Under the pieces are notes generated by a model. The model was not told the DNA's origin, searched no databases, and worked only from the letters and a program-made list of their open reading frames with translations. Of a DNA stretch of 17,768 nt, positions 1 to 7,784 are shown piece by piece. The DNA lies in the NCBI GenBank assembly GCA_045801465.1, contig JBJMSU010000243.1, positions 1-17,768 of the forward strand. The letters run 5' to 3'. A program made the position numbers and the translations under genes. The stretch's first letter is position 1. Each line of letters begins with the position of its first letter. The DNA is from DATFWC01 sp045801465. Lineage in GTDB: Bacteria > Pseudomonadota > Alphaproteobacteria > Rhizobiales > Xanthobacteraceae.

Positions 1-224
1 GGCACGATTCCCGTGCCGGCCTCGTTGGCGAGCGCAACGATCCTCGACACTTCCTCGACCGAGCCGGGCCGCAGCACCATCGGGGTGCGGCCGCGATAGA
101 GGTCGCGCATCTCGGTGAGATACGGAAGCTGCGCCTGCGGATCGGTGATGGCGTATTTGTCGCCCACGATCTTCGCGAAGCGGGAGAGGAGATCGGTCGA
201 GGGCTGTCGGTGCTGGATGTTCAT
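1..224 (-). CDS. FAD-binding oxidoreductase (FAD-linked oxidase, GlcD-like), N-terminal part only
   Basis: Only the first 74 codons are present; the gene runs off the left edge of the window. The protein starts MNIQHRQPSTDLLSRFAKIV and continues with an ITDPQAQLPYLTEMRDLYRG segment and RPGSVEEVSRIVALANEAG. This is the usual beginning of the FAD_binding_4 domain of GlcD / D-2-hydroxyacid dehydrogenase flavoproteins, where a 'blocked' RP-x-S-x-EEV segment precedes the pyrophosphate-binding loop. By family these enzymes oxidise 2-hydroxyacids such as D-lactate, glycolate or 2-hydroxyglutarate with bound FAD; the substrate cannot be told from this fragment. The ATG at 222-224 was chosen because it gives the usual short lead-in before the domain, although no strong ribosome site precedes it. 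It lies 141 bp downstream of the sua5 stop on the same strand, so co-transcription is likely. Confidence 0.8.
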   Translation of the reverse strand, partial: MNIQHRQPSTDLLSRFAKIVGDKYAITDPQAQLPYLTEMRDLYRGRTPMVLRPGSVEEVSRIVALANEAGTGIV

Positions 225-301
225 GGGACGTAGATTAGGCCGGGTGCGGTGTGGCGGTCGAGGCCCGGCTTGCCTCCAGCAGCCTCCGTTCGTGTCCCGC
301 A

Positions 302-330
302 CGCGCTGCAGCACGGAGTGATGCAGCGCG
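302..330. repeat. Hairpin between sua5 and the FAD-oxidase gene
   Basis: CGCGCTGCA (302-310) and TGCAGCGCG (322-330) form a perfect 9-bp stem around an 11-nt loop. It is nested inside a longer inverted pair, CGTGTCCC (291-298) and GGGACACG (355-362). There is no T-run on the minus strand, so it is not a clear intrinsic terminator. It could be an mRNA processing or stability hairpin between two co-directional genes. The structure is visible in the sequence; the role is a guess. Confidence 0.4.
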
Positions 331-365
331 CCTCGCCGCTGTGGCGGCTCGCCAGGGACACGCGA

Positions 366-1358
366 TCATCGTGGCGCGGCCGCGCGGGTGAGGCGGTCGT
401 TGATGGCTTCGCCCAGGCCGGTCGACGGCACCGGCATGACGACGATCGTGCTTGCTCCTGCGGCGTCGAGCGCGCGCAAATGGGAAAACAAATTTGCCGC
501 CGCCTCGACCAGGTCGGCGCGCAGCGAGAGATTGAGCGCGTGCACGGCCTGCTCCGCGCCGGGCGGAAGCAGCGGTCCGAACGCGAGCAGGGCTTCGCCG
601 GGGCGGACGATATCGGCGTCGAGGCGCAGCCGGGTCTTGGGCGCGTAATGGGATGCGAGCTGCCCCGGCGCCTGCGGGGCTTCGCCATCGGCGAGCGCAG
701 GCGCTTCGCTTTGCTCCGCTAACGCCTCGCCCAGCATCTGCTCGATGGTGGCGCGCGGGATGGCCCCCGGCCGCAGCAGCACCGGCCGCTCGCCGAGGCA
801 GGCCACGATGGTCGACTCCAACCCGACCAGAGCCGGCCCTGCGTCGACGATCAGGTCGATGGCGCCGCCCAAGTCTGCGCGAACATGGGTGGCGGTGGTG
901 GGCGACACGTGGCCCGACTGGTTGGCCGACGGCGCAACGATCGGCTTGCCGAAACGCGCCAGAATGTCGTGGGCAATTGCGTGGCTGGGCACCCGCAGAG
1001 CGATCGTGTCGAGGCCGGCGGTGGCCAGATCGGCGACGGGGCAATGCGGGGTTTTCGGCAGCACCAAGGTGAGCGGCCCTGGCCATAGTGCGGCAAGACG
1101 CTCCGCCGCGGAATCGAACTGCGCCAGCCGGCGCGCGGCGGCCGCATCGGCCACATGAGCGATCAGCGGGTTGAACGCCGGCCGTCCTTTGGCGGCATAG
1201 AGCCGCGCCACTGCGGCGCCGTTCGTCGCGTCGGCGCCCAAGCCGTAGACGGTCTCGGTCGGAAACGCGACGAGCCCGCCGGCCGCGAGGCAGCGCGCCG
1301 CCGCGTCGATGGCCACGTCATCCGCCGTCCTCACGCGTGTCTCGAGCGCGATCGCCAT
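366..1358 (-). CDS. sua5: L-threonylcarbamoyladenylate synthase, Sua5 type
   Basis: 330 aa. It makes threonylcarbamoyl-AMP from threonine, bicarbonate and ATP, the first step of t6A37 formation on ANN-decoding tRNAs; the Tsa complex then transfers the group. The YrdC-like domain fills roughly residues 1-205: the PTETVYGLGADA segment, the KGRPAFNPLI motif (Lys/Arg of the active site), LWPGPLTLVL and SANQSGHVSPT (the SxN motif) are all intact. A proline- and alanine-rich linker leads to the smaller C-terminal Sua5 domain (residues about 230-330, beginning near PGQLASHYAPKTRLRL), so this is the long Sua5 form, not the short TsaC form. The frame stays open far upstream, antisense to the acyl-CoA dehydrogenase, but homology begins at MAIALETRVRTADD, which fixes the start at 1358. 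It is transcribed divergently from the acyl-CoA dehydrogenase across a 126-bp spacer. Confidence 0.93.
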   Translation of the reverse strand: MAIALETRVRTADDVAIDAAARCLAAGGLVAFPTETVYGLGADATNGAAVARLYAAKGRPAFNPLIAHVADAAAARRLAQFDSAAERLAALWPGPLTLVLPKTPHCPVADLATAGLDTIALRVPSHAIAHDILARFGKPIVAPSANQSGHVSPTTATHVRADLGGAIDLIVDAGPALVGLESTIVACLGERPVLLRPGAIPRATIEQMLGEALAEQSEAPALADGEAPQAPGQLASHYAPKTRLRLDADIVRPGEALLAFGPLLPPGAEQAVHALNLSLRADLVEAAANLFSHLRALDAAGASTIVVMPVPSTGLGEAINDRLTRAAAPR

Positions 1359-1484
1359 CTTAAGCTTCGACTCCCATCCTGTACGCCAGGAAGGGTCGGA
1401 TTTGCGCTGTCGGTCCGCAGCCGTCAAGGCCGAGCTTGTGTTCCCGCCGTCGGCGGTATTGATTGGAATCGTGCGGAGAACCCC

Positions 1485-3257
1485 ATGACCTATCGGGCGC
1501 CGGTTGCCGAGATTGCCTTCACGCTCAAGCACGCGGCCGGCCTCGAGCGCGCCATCGCGGAGGGCCTCTACGGCGATCTCACCGAGGACGTCGTCGATGC
1601 CGTGCTGGAGGAGGCAGGCCGGTTCGCCACCGAGGTGATCGCGCCGCTCAACACGGTCGGCGACCGCCACGGCGCGCCGTTGACCAACGGCACCATCACC
1701 ATGCCGCCAGGCTGGCGCGAGGCGTACCGCGATTGGGCCGCAGCGGGCTGGAACGGGCTTGCCGCGCCGGCCGAGTGGGGCGGGCAGGGGCTCCCGCACG
1801 CGATCAATGCTGCCTGCATCGAGATGTGGAACTCCGCCTCCATGGCGTTCGGCATCGGCCCGGTTCTGACCATGGCGGGAATCGAGGCGCTGGCCGGCCA
1901 CGGCAGCGACGAGTTGAAGCGCACCTACCTGCCGAAGCTCGTGTCCGGCGAATGGATGGGCACGATGCAGCTCACCGAGCCGCAGGCGGGCTCCGACGTC
2001 GGCGCGCTGCGCACCAAGGCCGAGCGTGCCGGCGACGGCACCTATCGCCTCACCGGACAAAAGATCTTCATCACCTATGGCGAGCACGATCTCACCGACA
2101 ACATCGTGCATTTCGTGCTGGCGCGGCTGCCCGATGCGCCGCCCGGCACCAGGGGCATCTCGCTCTTCCTGGTGCCGAAATTTCTCGTCGCGGCGGACGG
2201 CACGCTCGGCGCGCCCAACGACGTGCGCTGCCACTCGATCGAGCACAAGCTCGGCATCCATGCCTCGCCCACCTGCACCATGGTGTACGGCGATCGCGGC
2301 GGCGCGACCGCCTATCTCATCGGCGATGAGAACCGCGGCATGAATTGCATGTTCACCATGATGAACAATGCCCGGCTCGCGGTCGGACTGCAGGGCGTCG
2401 GCATCGCCGAGCGGGCGACGCAACAGGCTTTTGCCTATGCGCGCGAGCGGCGTCAGGGTCGCGCGGGCGCTGCGGGCGGGCAGAGCCCGATCATCGCCCA
2501 CGTGGACGTCCGCCGCATGCTTATGACGATGCGCGCGCTCACTGGCGCCGCGCGCGCGATCTCTTATGCGACCGCGACGGCCATCGACCTGGCCAACCGC
2601 GGCGAGAACAACACGGCGCGTCGCGCCGGGCACGAGCGGGCGTCGCTGCTCACGCCCGTCGCCAAGGGGTTTTCAACCGACATCGGCATCGAGGTCGCCT
2701 CGCTTGGCGTGCAGGTGCACGGCGGCATGGGCTATATCGAGGAGACCGGCGCGGCCCAACACTATCGCGATGCGCGCATCGCGGCGATCTACGAGGGGAC
2801 GAACGGCATCCAGGCGATCGATCTCGTCACCCGCAAGCTGCCGCTATCGGATGGTGCTGCCGTCAAAGGCTATGTCGATGAGATGCGCGAGGCGGTCGTG
2901 GCGGTGAGCGCGGTGAACGACCCGGCATTCGGCGCAACCGCGGCGCGCCTCGCCGAAGCGATCGAGAGCCTCGACCGTACGACCGCCTGGCTGCTGGGGA
3001 AGCTCGAGACGGCGCCGGACGCGGCGCTCGCCGGCGCCACCCCGTACTTGCGGCTGTTCGCCTATGCGGCCGGCGGCGCGATGCTGGCGAACGAAGCGCT
3101 CGCCGCCATGCGCGCGTCGGGTGCGGACCCCGCTTCGCGCGTCGCGCTGGCACGTTTCTTCGCCGAGAACCTGGCGGTGCAGGCGGGCGCCCTCGAGCGC
3201 ACTGTGATCGACGGCGCCGACAGCATCGCCGATGCCGCCGTGCTCGCGCGCGCCTGA
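1485..3257 (+). CDS. Acyl-CoA dehydrogenase with C-terminal domain (DmdC-like, ~590 aa)
   Basis: 590 aa. FAD-dependent alpha,beta-dehydrogenation of an acyl-CoA thioester, passing electrons to ETF. The start ATG follows GGAGA with good spacing; the frame is open further upstream but homology begins at MTYRAPVAEIAFTLKHAAGL. In order: an N-terminal helical domain, the middle beta domain with MQLTEPQAGSDVGALRT (flavin and substrate contacts) and GQKIFITYGEHD, then the C-terminal helical domain with IYEGTNGIQAIDLVTRKL, in which Glu437 is the expected catalytic base. About 130 further residues form the extra C-terminal domain of the long subfamily. That subfamily includes DmdC, the 3-methylmercaptopropionyl-CoA dehydrogenase, but many members are broad or uncharacterised, so the substrate is not assigned. 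The SDR gene begins two bases after the stop, so the pair is almost certainly one operon. Confidence 0.93.
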   Translation: MTYRAPVAEIAFTLKHAAGLERAIAEGLYGDLTEDVVDAVLEEAGRFATEVIAPLNTVGDRHGAPLTNGTITMPPGWREAYRDWAAAGWNGLAAPAEWGGQGLPHAINAACIEMWNSASMAFGIGPVLTMAGIEALAGHGSDELKRTYLPKLVSGEWMGTMQLTEPQAGSDVGALRTKAERAGDGTYRLTGQKIFITYGEHDLTDNIVHFVLARLPDAPPGTRGISLFLVPKFLVAADGTLGAPNDVRCHSIEHKLGIHASPTCTMVYGDRGGATAYLIGDENRGMNCMFTMMNNARLAVGLQGVGIAERATQQAFAYARERRQGRAGAAGGQSPIIAHVDVRRMLMTMRALTGAARAISYATATAIDLANRGENNTARRAGHERASLLTPVAKGFSTDIGIEVASLGVQVHGGMGYIEETGAAQHYRDARIAAIYEGTNGIQAIDLVTRKLPLSDGAAVKGYVDEMREAVVAVSAVNDPAFGATAARLAEAIESLDRTTAWLLGKLETAPDAALAGATPYLRLFAYAAGGAMLANEALAAMRASGADPASRVALARFFAENLAVQAGALERTVIDGADSIADAAVLARA

Positions 3258-3259
3258 CG

Positions 3260-4123
3260 ATGATGCTCGCCAACAAGACGCTGTTCATCACCGGGGCCTC
3301 GCGCGGCATTGGCTTGGCGATCGCGCTGCGCGCCGCGCGCGAGGGCGCAAACATCGCAGTCGCCGCCAAGACGGAGACGCCGAACCCGAAGCTGTCGGGC
3401 ACGATCCACACGGCGGCCGCGGAGATCGAGAAGGCCGGAGGCCGGGCGCTGCCGCTCGCCGTCGACGTGCGCGACGAGGAGGCGGTCAAGGGCGCAATCG
3501 AGAAGACGGTCGCGACCTTCGGGGCGCTCGACATCCTCGTCAACAACGCGAGCGCCATCAGCCTGACGCCGGTCGCCGACACCGAGATGCGGCGCTTCGA
3601 CCTCATGCACCAGATCAACACGCGCGGCACGTTCATGACCTGCAAGTACGCAATCCCGCATCTCAAACGCGCCGAGAACCCGCATATCCTCACGCTGTCG
3701 CCGCCGCTCGACATGCAGGAGAAGTGGTTTTCCGGCCGCACCGGCTATTCCATCGCCAAGTACGGCATGAGCCTGGTGGTGCTGGGGCTGGCCGGCGAAC
3801 TGCGCGGCCGCGTCGCCGTCAACGCGCTGTGGCCGCGCACCACCATCGCCACCGCGGCGATCAAGAACCTGCTCGGCGGCGACTCGATCATGCGCATGTC
3901 GCGCACGCCCGACATCGTCGCCGACGCGGCGGCGCTGATCTTTGCCAAGCCGGCGCAAAGCTTCACCGGCAACTTCCTGATCGACGACACCTTCCTGGCC
4001 GGTGAAGGCATCACGGATTTCGACCGCTACCGCGTCGACCCGACGCAGCCGCTCGCGCCCGATTTCTTCGTCCCTGACGACATGATCCCACCGCCCGGCG
4101 TGAGCCTGGCGGCAAAAACGTAG
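3260..4123 (+). CDS. Short-chain dehydrogenase/reductase, HSDL2-like
   Basis: 287 aa. A classical NAD(P)-dependent SDR. The Rossmann nucleotide motif TGASRGIG is at residues 11-18, the NNAS motif begins at residue 95, the catalytic serine is probably Ser147 in LTLSPPLDM, and the YSIAK motif gives Tyr163 and Lys167. Long segments such as HILTLSPPLDM and ALWPRTTIATAA are typical of the HSDL2 / PRK08278 group, whose bacterial members have no firmly known substrate and often sit beside acyl-CoA dehydrogenases. Two in-frame ATGs stand in tandem (3260 and 3263), so the true start may be either. With the acyl-CoA dehydrogenase only 2 bp upstream, a role in oxidation or reduction of an acyl-CoA-derived intermediate is a reasonable inference. 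It ends before a palindromic intergenic repeat facing the convergent amidohydrolase gene. Confidence 0.92.
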   Translation: MMLANKTLFITGASRGIGLAIALRAAREGANIAVAAKTETPNPKLSGTIHTAAAEIEKAGGRALPLAVDVRDEEAVKGAIEKTVATFGALDILVNNASAISLTPVADTEMRRFDLMHQINTRGTFMTCKYAIPHLKRAENPHILTLSPPLDMQEKWFSGRTGYSIAKYGMSLVVLGLAGELRGRVAVNALWPRTTIATAAIKNLLGGDSIMRMSRTPDIVADAAALIFAKPAQSFTGNFLIDDTFLAGEGITDFDRYRVDPTQPLAPDFFVPDDMIPPPGVSLAAKT

Positions 4124-4130
4124 CTGCTGT

Positions 4131-4206
4131 GGGGTGGATTAGGTTAGCCGAAAGCGTAATCCGCCGAAGCGAATGATCGGCGGGTTACGCTGACGCTAAC
4201 CCGCCC
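4131..4206. repeat. Palindromic intergenic repeat between convergent genes (possible two-way terminator)
   Basis: GCGTAATCCGCC (4154-4165) pairs with GGCGGGTTACGC (4179-4190) with one G-T wobble around a 13-nt loop. Further GGTGGATTAG / GCTAACCCGCC arms lie outside it. I recall very similar GGCGGATTACGC...CGCTAATCCGCC palindromes as abundant intergenic repeats in Bradyrhizobium-type genomes; this is memory, not a search. Lying between the ends of two convergent genes, it may stop transcription both ways, but there is no U-tract. Confidence 0.6.
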
Positions 4207-4224
4207 TCCGACCCTACATCCGCG

Positions 4225-5316
4225 TCACGCCTTCAGGCGCGGCACCAGACGGACGGCGTTCTCGTGGCCGATCGCCTGCAGTTCGTCGTCCTTGAGCCCG
4301 AGCGTGCGCAGGTTGGCGATCTGGGTGGTCGGGAAGTACGGATAGTCGGTGCCATAGGTGACCTGCGAGGCCGGCACGAGCTTGAGGAGCGCGGCCATCT
4401 GCGCCGCGTGGGTCGCATTCGCGGTGTCGTAGTGCAGCCGCTTGAGCTCGCCTTCGATGCCGTCGGGCGCGAATTCCTTGAGATTGGGTCGAGCGCCGTA
4501 GAACGAGTTGATGCGCCCGGCCATCATCGGGATCGTGCCGCCCGCGTGCGAGAACAGCCACTTGATGTCGCGCAGCCGTGCGAAGGTGCCGCTGAGCAGG
4601 AGGCTCGTCACCGTGCGCGTCGTGTCGTGCGGCACCTCGATCACCGCCGGGAACGTGCCGACGCTCAACGTGCCGCAGCAAGCCGCCACCAGCGGATGCA
4701 CATAGACCACCGCCTTGCGCCGATTGAGCTCCTCGAACACCGGCTTGTACACGGGATTGCCCAGCCACTTGTCGCCGTAGTTCGACTGCAGCCCGACGCC
4801 GTCCGCCTTCAGGGTGTCGAAGGCGTATTCGATCTCCTTCAGCGTGGTGTCGATGTCCAGCATGGACAGCGTCGCGAACAGCCCGAACCGGCCGGGAAAG
4901 TCTCGCACCATCTGCGCGCCGAAATCGTTGCAGACGCGCGCCATGCGGGGGGCGGCTTCCGCTCCGGCGTCGAACCACAAGCCGGGCGTGGAGGCGAGAG
5001 AGAGGATGCCGGTGCGGATGCCGGCCTTGTCCATTTCCTCGATCGCCTTCTCGCGCGTCCAGGCAACCTGGGTGGGAAAATGCGGCAGCTTGCGGCGCTC
5101 CTCCCACTCCATCCATGCCTTCTGGTATTCGGGCGGATAGAAGTGGTGATGCGTGTCGATCAGGCTCGCCTTGTCTTGTCCGAACGCGAACCGCGGCAGC
5201 AGGCCGGCGCCACCGGCGGTCGCAAGCGCCGCCACGAACCGGCGTCTGGACAGGCCGGTGCAGCACGGATGATCGTGCAGGGGCCGCGCGACAGCGCGTG
5301 GTGCATGCTGATCCAT
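4225..5316 (-). CDS. Tat-exported amidohydrolase-2 family protein (ACMSD-like)
   Basis: 363 aa. The start at 5316 is set by a strong GGAGG ribosome site 8 bp upstream; the frame is open 15 codons further but without one. The N-terminus carries a twin-arginine signal, SRRRFV at residues 23-28, followed by a hydrophobic stretch (AALATAGGAGLLPRFAFG), so the folded protein is probably exported to the periplasm. The rest is a TIM-barrel metal hydrolase of the amidohydrolase-2 family: DTHHHFYPPEY (HxH metal motif, His56-58), VYVHPL, FSHAGGTIP and GTDYPYF (the terminal Asp). This family contains aminocarboxymuconate-semialdehyde decarboxylase, gamma-resorcylate decarboxylase and related non-oxidative decarboxylases or lactone hydrolases. 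The substrate is not predictable here. A Tat signal on this normally cytoplasmic fold is the notable feature. It is divergent from the deacetylase gene. Confidence 0.9.
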   Translation of the reverse strand: MDQHAPRAVARPLHDHPCCTGLSRRRFVAALATAGGAGLLPRFAFGQDKASLIDTHHHFYPPEYQKAWMEWEERRKLPHFPTQVAWTREKAIEEMDKAGIRTGILSLASTPGLWFDAGAEAAPRMARVCNDFGAQMVRDFPGRFGLFATLSMLDIDTTLKEIEYAFDTLKADGVGLQSNYGDKWLGNPVYKPVFEELNRRKAVVYVHPLVAACCGTLSVGTFPAVIEVPHDTTRTVTSLLLSGTFARLRDIKWLFSHAGGTIPMMAGRINSFYGARPNLKEFAPDGIEGELKRLHYDTANATHAAQMAALLKLVPASQVTYGTDYPYFPTTQIANLRTLGLKDDELQAIGHENAVRLVPRLKA

Positions 5317-5334
5317 TCTTTCCTCCCTCGTGGT

Positions 5335-5364
5335 TTGCCGCCTCCGACGCCCATATTCCATATT
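5335..5364 (+). promoter_or_regulatory. Weak candidate promoter for the deacetylase-xseB genes
   Basis: TTGCCG (5335-5340) and CATATT (5359-5364) are separated by 18 bp and lie 37 bp before the deacetylase start, within the only AT-rich patch of the 85-bp divergent spacer. That patch holds a tandem heptamer, CCATATT twice (5351-5364). The match to a sigma-70 consensus is partial. Confidence 0.25.
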
Positions 5365-5401
5365 AGTGGACCTTGGCTTTCTATCGCGCTAGGCCTGTCG
5401 A

Positions 5402-6331
5402 ATGTCCACTCTTCTGATCACGCACCCGGCGTGCCTCGATCACCTGACCCCGATGGGACATCCGGAGCGCCCCGACCGCTTGCGCGCCATCGAGCGCATT
5501 CTCGAGACCGAGCGCTTTCAAACGCTGGCGCGCGAGCAGGCGCCGGCCGCCTCGCTCGAGACGATCGCGCTCTGCCATCCGATGGACTACATCGAGACGG
5601 TGCGCGACGCCACGCCGAAGGACGGCCTGGTCCGCCTCGATGCCGACACCACCATTTCGCCCGGCAGCTTCGAAGCGGCGTTGCGCGCCGCCGGCGGCGC
5701 CACCCGTGCGGTCGACGACGTGATGGAGCAAACCATCGCCAATGCCTTCGTCGCCACCCGTCCCCCCGGCCATCATGCCGAGACCGCCGTGCCGATGGGA
5801 TTCTGCATCTTCAACAATGCCGCGATCGCGGCGCGCCATGCGCAGTCGCAACACGGGGCCGAGCGGGTCGCCATCGTGGATTTCGACGTTCACCACGGCA
5901 ACGGCTCCCAGGAGATCTTCTGGTCCGATGCGAGCGTGATGTACTGCTCGACTCATCAGATGCCGCTCTATCCGGGAACCGGATCGCCGTCCGAGCGCGG
6001 CGAGCACAACACCATCGTCAATGCGCCGCTGCGGCCGGGCGATGGCGGCGAGCAGTTCCGCGCCGCCTTCGAGACGGTCATTCTCCCCCGTCTGCGCGAC
6101 TTCCGCCCCGATCTGGTCGTCGTCTCCGCCGGGTTCGACGCCCACATGCGCGATCCCCTCGCCAATCTCAACCTGGTGGAGCCCGATTTTGCCTGGGCGA
6201 CGCAGAAGCTGATGGAGATCGCGGATCAGTCGGCCGGAGGGCGCCTCGTTTCGGTGCTCGAGGGCGGCTACGATCTCGACGGTCTCGCCCGCTCGGTCGC
6301 CGCGCACGTCACGGCGCTGATGCGCGGGTGA
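5402..6331 (+). CDS. Histone deacetylase family protein (zinc-dependent, bacterial HDAC / AcuC-like)
   Basis: 309 aa. A zinc hydrolase of the arginase-deacetylase fold that removes acetyl groups from amines; bacterial members act on acetylated polyamines, acetyl-lysine proteins or unknown substrates. All core motifs are intact: RPPGHHAE with the His124-His125 charge-relay pair, GFCIFNNAAIAA, DFDVHHGNG and SAGFDAH supplying the zinc ligands Asp162, His164 and Asp246, and EGGYDL with the transition-state Tyr290. The length is normal for alphaproteobacterial members. The start has only a weak ribosome site (TAGG), but homology begins at MSTLLITHPACLDH. xseB follows after 53 bp; deacetylase-xseB-dxs is an order I recall as common in Hyphomicrobiales. 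Whether this is more than inherited synteny is unknown. Confidence 0.93.
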   Translation: MSTLLITHPACLDHLTPMGHPERPDRLRAIERILETERFQTLAREQAPAASLETIALCHPMDYIETVRDATPKDGLVRLDADTTISPGSFEAALRAAGGATRAVDDVMEQTIANAFVATRPPGHHAETAVPMGFCIFNNAAIAARHAQSQHGAERVAIVDFDVHHGNGSQEIFWSDASVMYCSTHQMPLYPGTGSPSERGEHNTIVNAPLRPGDGGEQFRAAFETVILPRLRDFRPDLVVVSAGFDAHMRDPLANLNLVEPDFAWATQKLMEIADQSAGGRLVSVLEGGYDLDGLARSVAAHVTALMRG

Positions 6332-6384
6332 ATCGCGCGAGCATATGCGCTAAACAAGAGGATCGACTCGCGACAGGACCGCCG

Positions 6385-6636
6385 ATGGCCGATACCGTGA
6401 ATGCCGACGTGAGCAGCTTCACCTTCGAAAAGGCGCTCGCCGAGCTCGAATCGATCGTGCAGAAGCTCGAGCGCGGCGATGTGCCGCTCGAGGAATCCGT
6501 CGCGATCTACGAGCGCGGCGAAGTGCTCAAGCGCCGCTGCGAGGAGTTGTTGCGTCATGCCGAGGCGCGGGTCGAGAAGATCACGCTCGATGCCTCCGGC
6601 AAGCCGACCGGGACCGAGCCGCTCGACGTGAAATAG
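6385..6636 (+). CDS. xseB: Exodeoxyribonuclease VII small subunit
   Basis: 83 aa, normal for XseB. Exonuclease VII (one large XseA with several XseB subunits) degrades single-stranded DNA from both ends in repair and recombination. The sequence shows the family core FEKALAELESIVQKLERGDV followed by PLEESVAIYERGEVLKRRCEELL and ARVEKI, an antiparallel helical hairpin that wraps the large subunit. The ATG at 6385 follows an AGGA ribosome site and gives a short lead-in (MADTVNADVSSFT) before the core; the same frame is open far upstream, antisense to the amidohydrolase, but that part is not coding. The large subunit gene is not in this window. Confidence 0.95.
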   Translation: MADTVNADVSSFTFEKALAELESIVQKLERGDVPLEESVAIYERGEVLKRRCEELLRHAEARVEKITLDASGKPTGTEPLDVK

Positions 6637-6739
6637 GTGCCGGCCGCGTCTTTGTCCGCCGCCATGTTGCCCGCTGGTTTGGCTCCCGCGCGACACCATA
6701 TGGGGCTCACGTCGTCGCGGCTTTGCGTGAGGTGAACCG

Positions 6740-7657
6740 ATGAGCTTTTTTCCAGCTAAGGACCCGGCAGCCGGCGACGCGCCGGCCTGCGACGCGATCG
6801 AGGTCGTGATCGTGCCGCGCACTGCCGATATCGGTGGGTTTACGGTGCGGCGGGCGCTGCCGCATGCGCAGCGTCGGATGGTGGGGCCGTTCATCTTCGT
6901 CGATCATATGGGACCGGCGGAATTCCGCTCCGGCCAGGGCATCGACGTGAGGCCGCATCCGCATATCGGTCTTGCCACCGTGACCTACCTGTTCGACGGC
7001 GAGATCGTGCACCGCGACAGCCTCGGCAGCGACGTCCCGATTCGGCCCAACGAGGTCAACTGGATGACGGCTGGGCGCGGCATCGTGCATTCCGAGCGCA
7101 CCGGGGCGGATCGCCGCGTCGCCGGCGAGCGCTTGCATGGTCTGCAGTGCTGGGTTGCGCTGTCCGCCGAGGACGAGGAGATGGCGCCCGCTTTTGCCCA
7201 CCACGATCACTCCGGGCTCCCGCTCGTTAGCGGAGAGGGCAAGAACGTCCGCGTCGTTGCCGGTTCGCTGTTCGGGGCGCGCTCGCCCGTCGACACCCGC
7301 TGGGATACGCTGTTCGCCGAGGCGAGGCTCGAGCCCGGTGCCAGCCTGCCGCTCGATGATGCGTACGAAGAGCGCGCAATCTACGTGGTGGCGGGCGAAA
7401 TCGATGTTCAAGGCGACCGTTTCGGCTCCGGCCGCCTGCTCGTGTTCCGCCCGCGAGACCGCATCACGGTGACGGCCGTGTCGGATTCACATCTCATCGT
7501 GCTCGGTGGTGCGGCCATGGACGGGCCGCGCCATATCTGGTGGAACTTCGTCTCGTCGCGCCAGGATCGCATCGAGCAAGCCAAGGCCGACTGGAAGGCC
7601 GGCCGGTTCGCCATGGTGGCGGGAGATGCCGAGTTCATCCCGCTGCCGGAACGCTGA
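6740..7657 (+). CDS. Pirin family protein
   Basis: 305 aa bicupin. The N-terminal cupin has all four metal ligands at near-canonical spacing: His73 and His75 in RPHPHIGL, His117 and Glu119 in GRGIVHSE, plus FVDHMGP and GEIVHRDS. The C-terminal Pirin_C cupin follows, with WWNFVSSRQDRIEQAKADW near the end. Family members bind Fe(II); some show quercetinase activity and others bind partners such as pyruvate dehydrogenase or transcription factors, so the substrate is not predictable. The start has a good GAGGTGA ribosome site. The gene sits between xseB and dxs, where other bacteria often have ispA or nothing. A small GC hairpin with a T5 run downstream may end its transcript. Confidence 0.93.
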   Translation: MSFFPAKDPAAGDAPACDAIEVVIVPRTADIGGFTVRRALPHAQRRMVGPFIFVDHMGPAEFRSGQGIDVRPHPHIGLATVTYLFDGEIVHRDSLGSDVPIRPNEVNWMTAGRGIVHSERTGADRRVAGERLHGLQCWVALSAEDEEMAPAFAHHDHSGLPLVSGEGKNVRVVAGSLFGARSPVDTRWDTLFAEARLEPGASLPLDDAYEERAIYVVAGEIDVQGDRFGSGRLLVFRPRDRITVTAVSDSHLIVLGGAAMDGPRHIWWNFVSSRQDRIEQAKADWKAGRFAMVAGDAEFIPLPER

Positions 7658-7675
7658 AAATAACGGGACCTGCCA

Positions 7676-7735
7676 TTTGCACCGGCAAGTGCATATGGTG
7701 TAAGCCTCCAAGGAACAAAACGACTTTGCACCGGC
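7676..7735 (+). repeat. 11-bp direct repeat in the dxs leader region
   Basis: TTTGCACCGGC occurs at 7676-7686 and again at 7725-7735, both within the 140-bp pirin-dxs spacer. The first copy overlaps a small dyad, TGCAC (7678-7682) / GTGCA (7689-7693); the second runs into the GC hairpin at 7731-7747. It may be a pair of protein-binding sites controlling dxs; no known motif is recognised. Confidence 0.4.
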
Positions 7736-7755
7736 CGGTCTGGCCGGACGTTTTT
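7731..7755 (+). terminator. Possible intrinsic terminator after the pirin gene
   Basis: CCGGCC (7731-7736) pairs with GGCCGG (7742-7747) around a 5-nt loop, followed after ACG by five T residues. The stem is short but all GC. It lies 74 bp beyond the pirin stop and 43 bp before the dxs start, so it could also act as an attenuator in the dxs leader. Confidence 0.4.
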
Positions 7756-7784
7756 CTGTTGTGCCTCGCGGTGCTCCACAATTC

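Noticed and set aside
1359..1484. A sigma-70 promoter in the sua5/acyl-CoA dehydrogenase spacer (TTGTGT at 1436 with TATTGA at 1457).
   Set aside because: The spacing is only 15 bp and the boxes are weak; nothing else in the spacer is convincing.
1359..2633. A long minus-strand open frame continuing upstream of sua5.
   Set aside because: It is antisense to the acyl-CoA dehydrogenase, has no domain, and follows from high third-position GC. Sua5 homology starts at 1358.
4264..6384. A long plus-strand frame ending in xseB.
   Set aside because: It is antisense to the amidohydrolase and out of frame with the deacetylase; only the last 83 codons are XseB.
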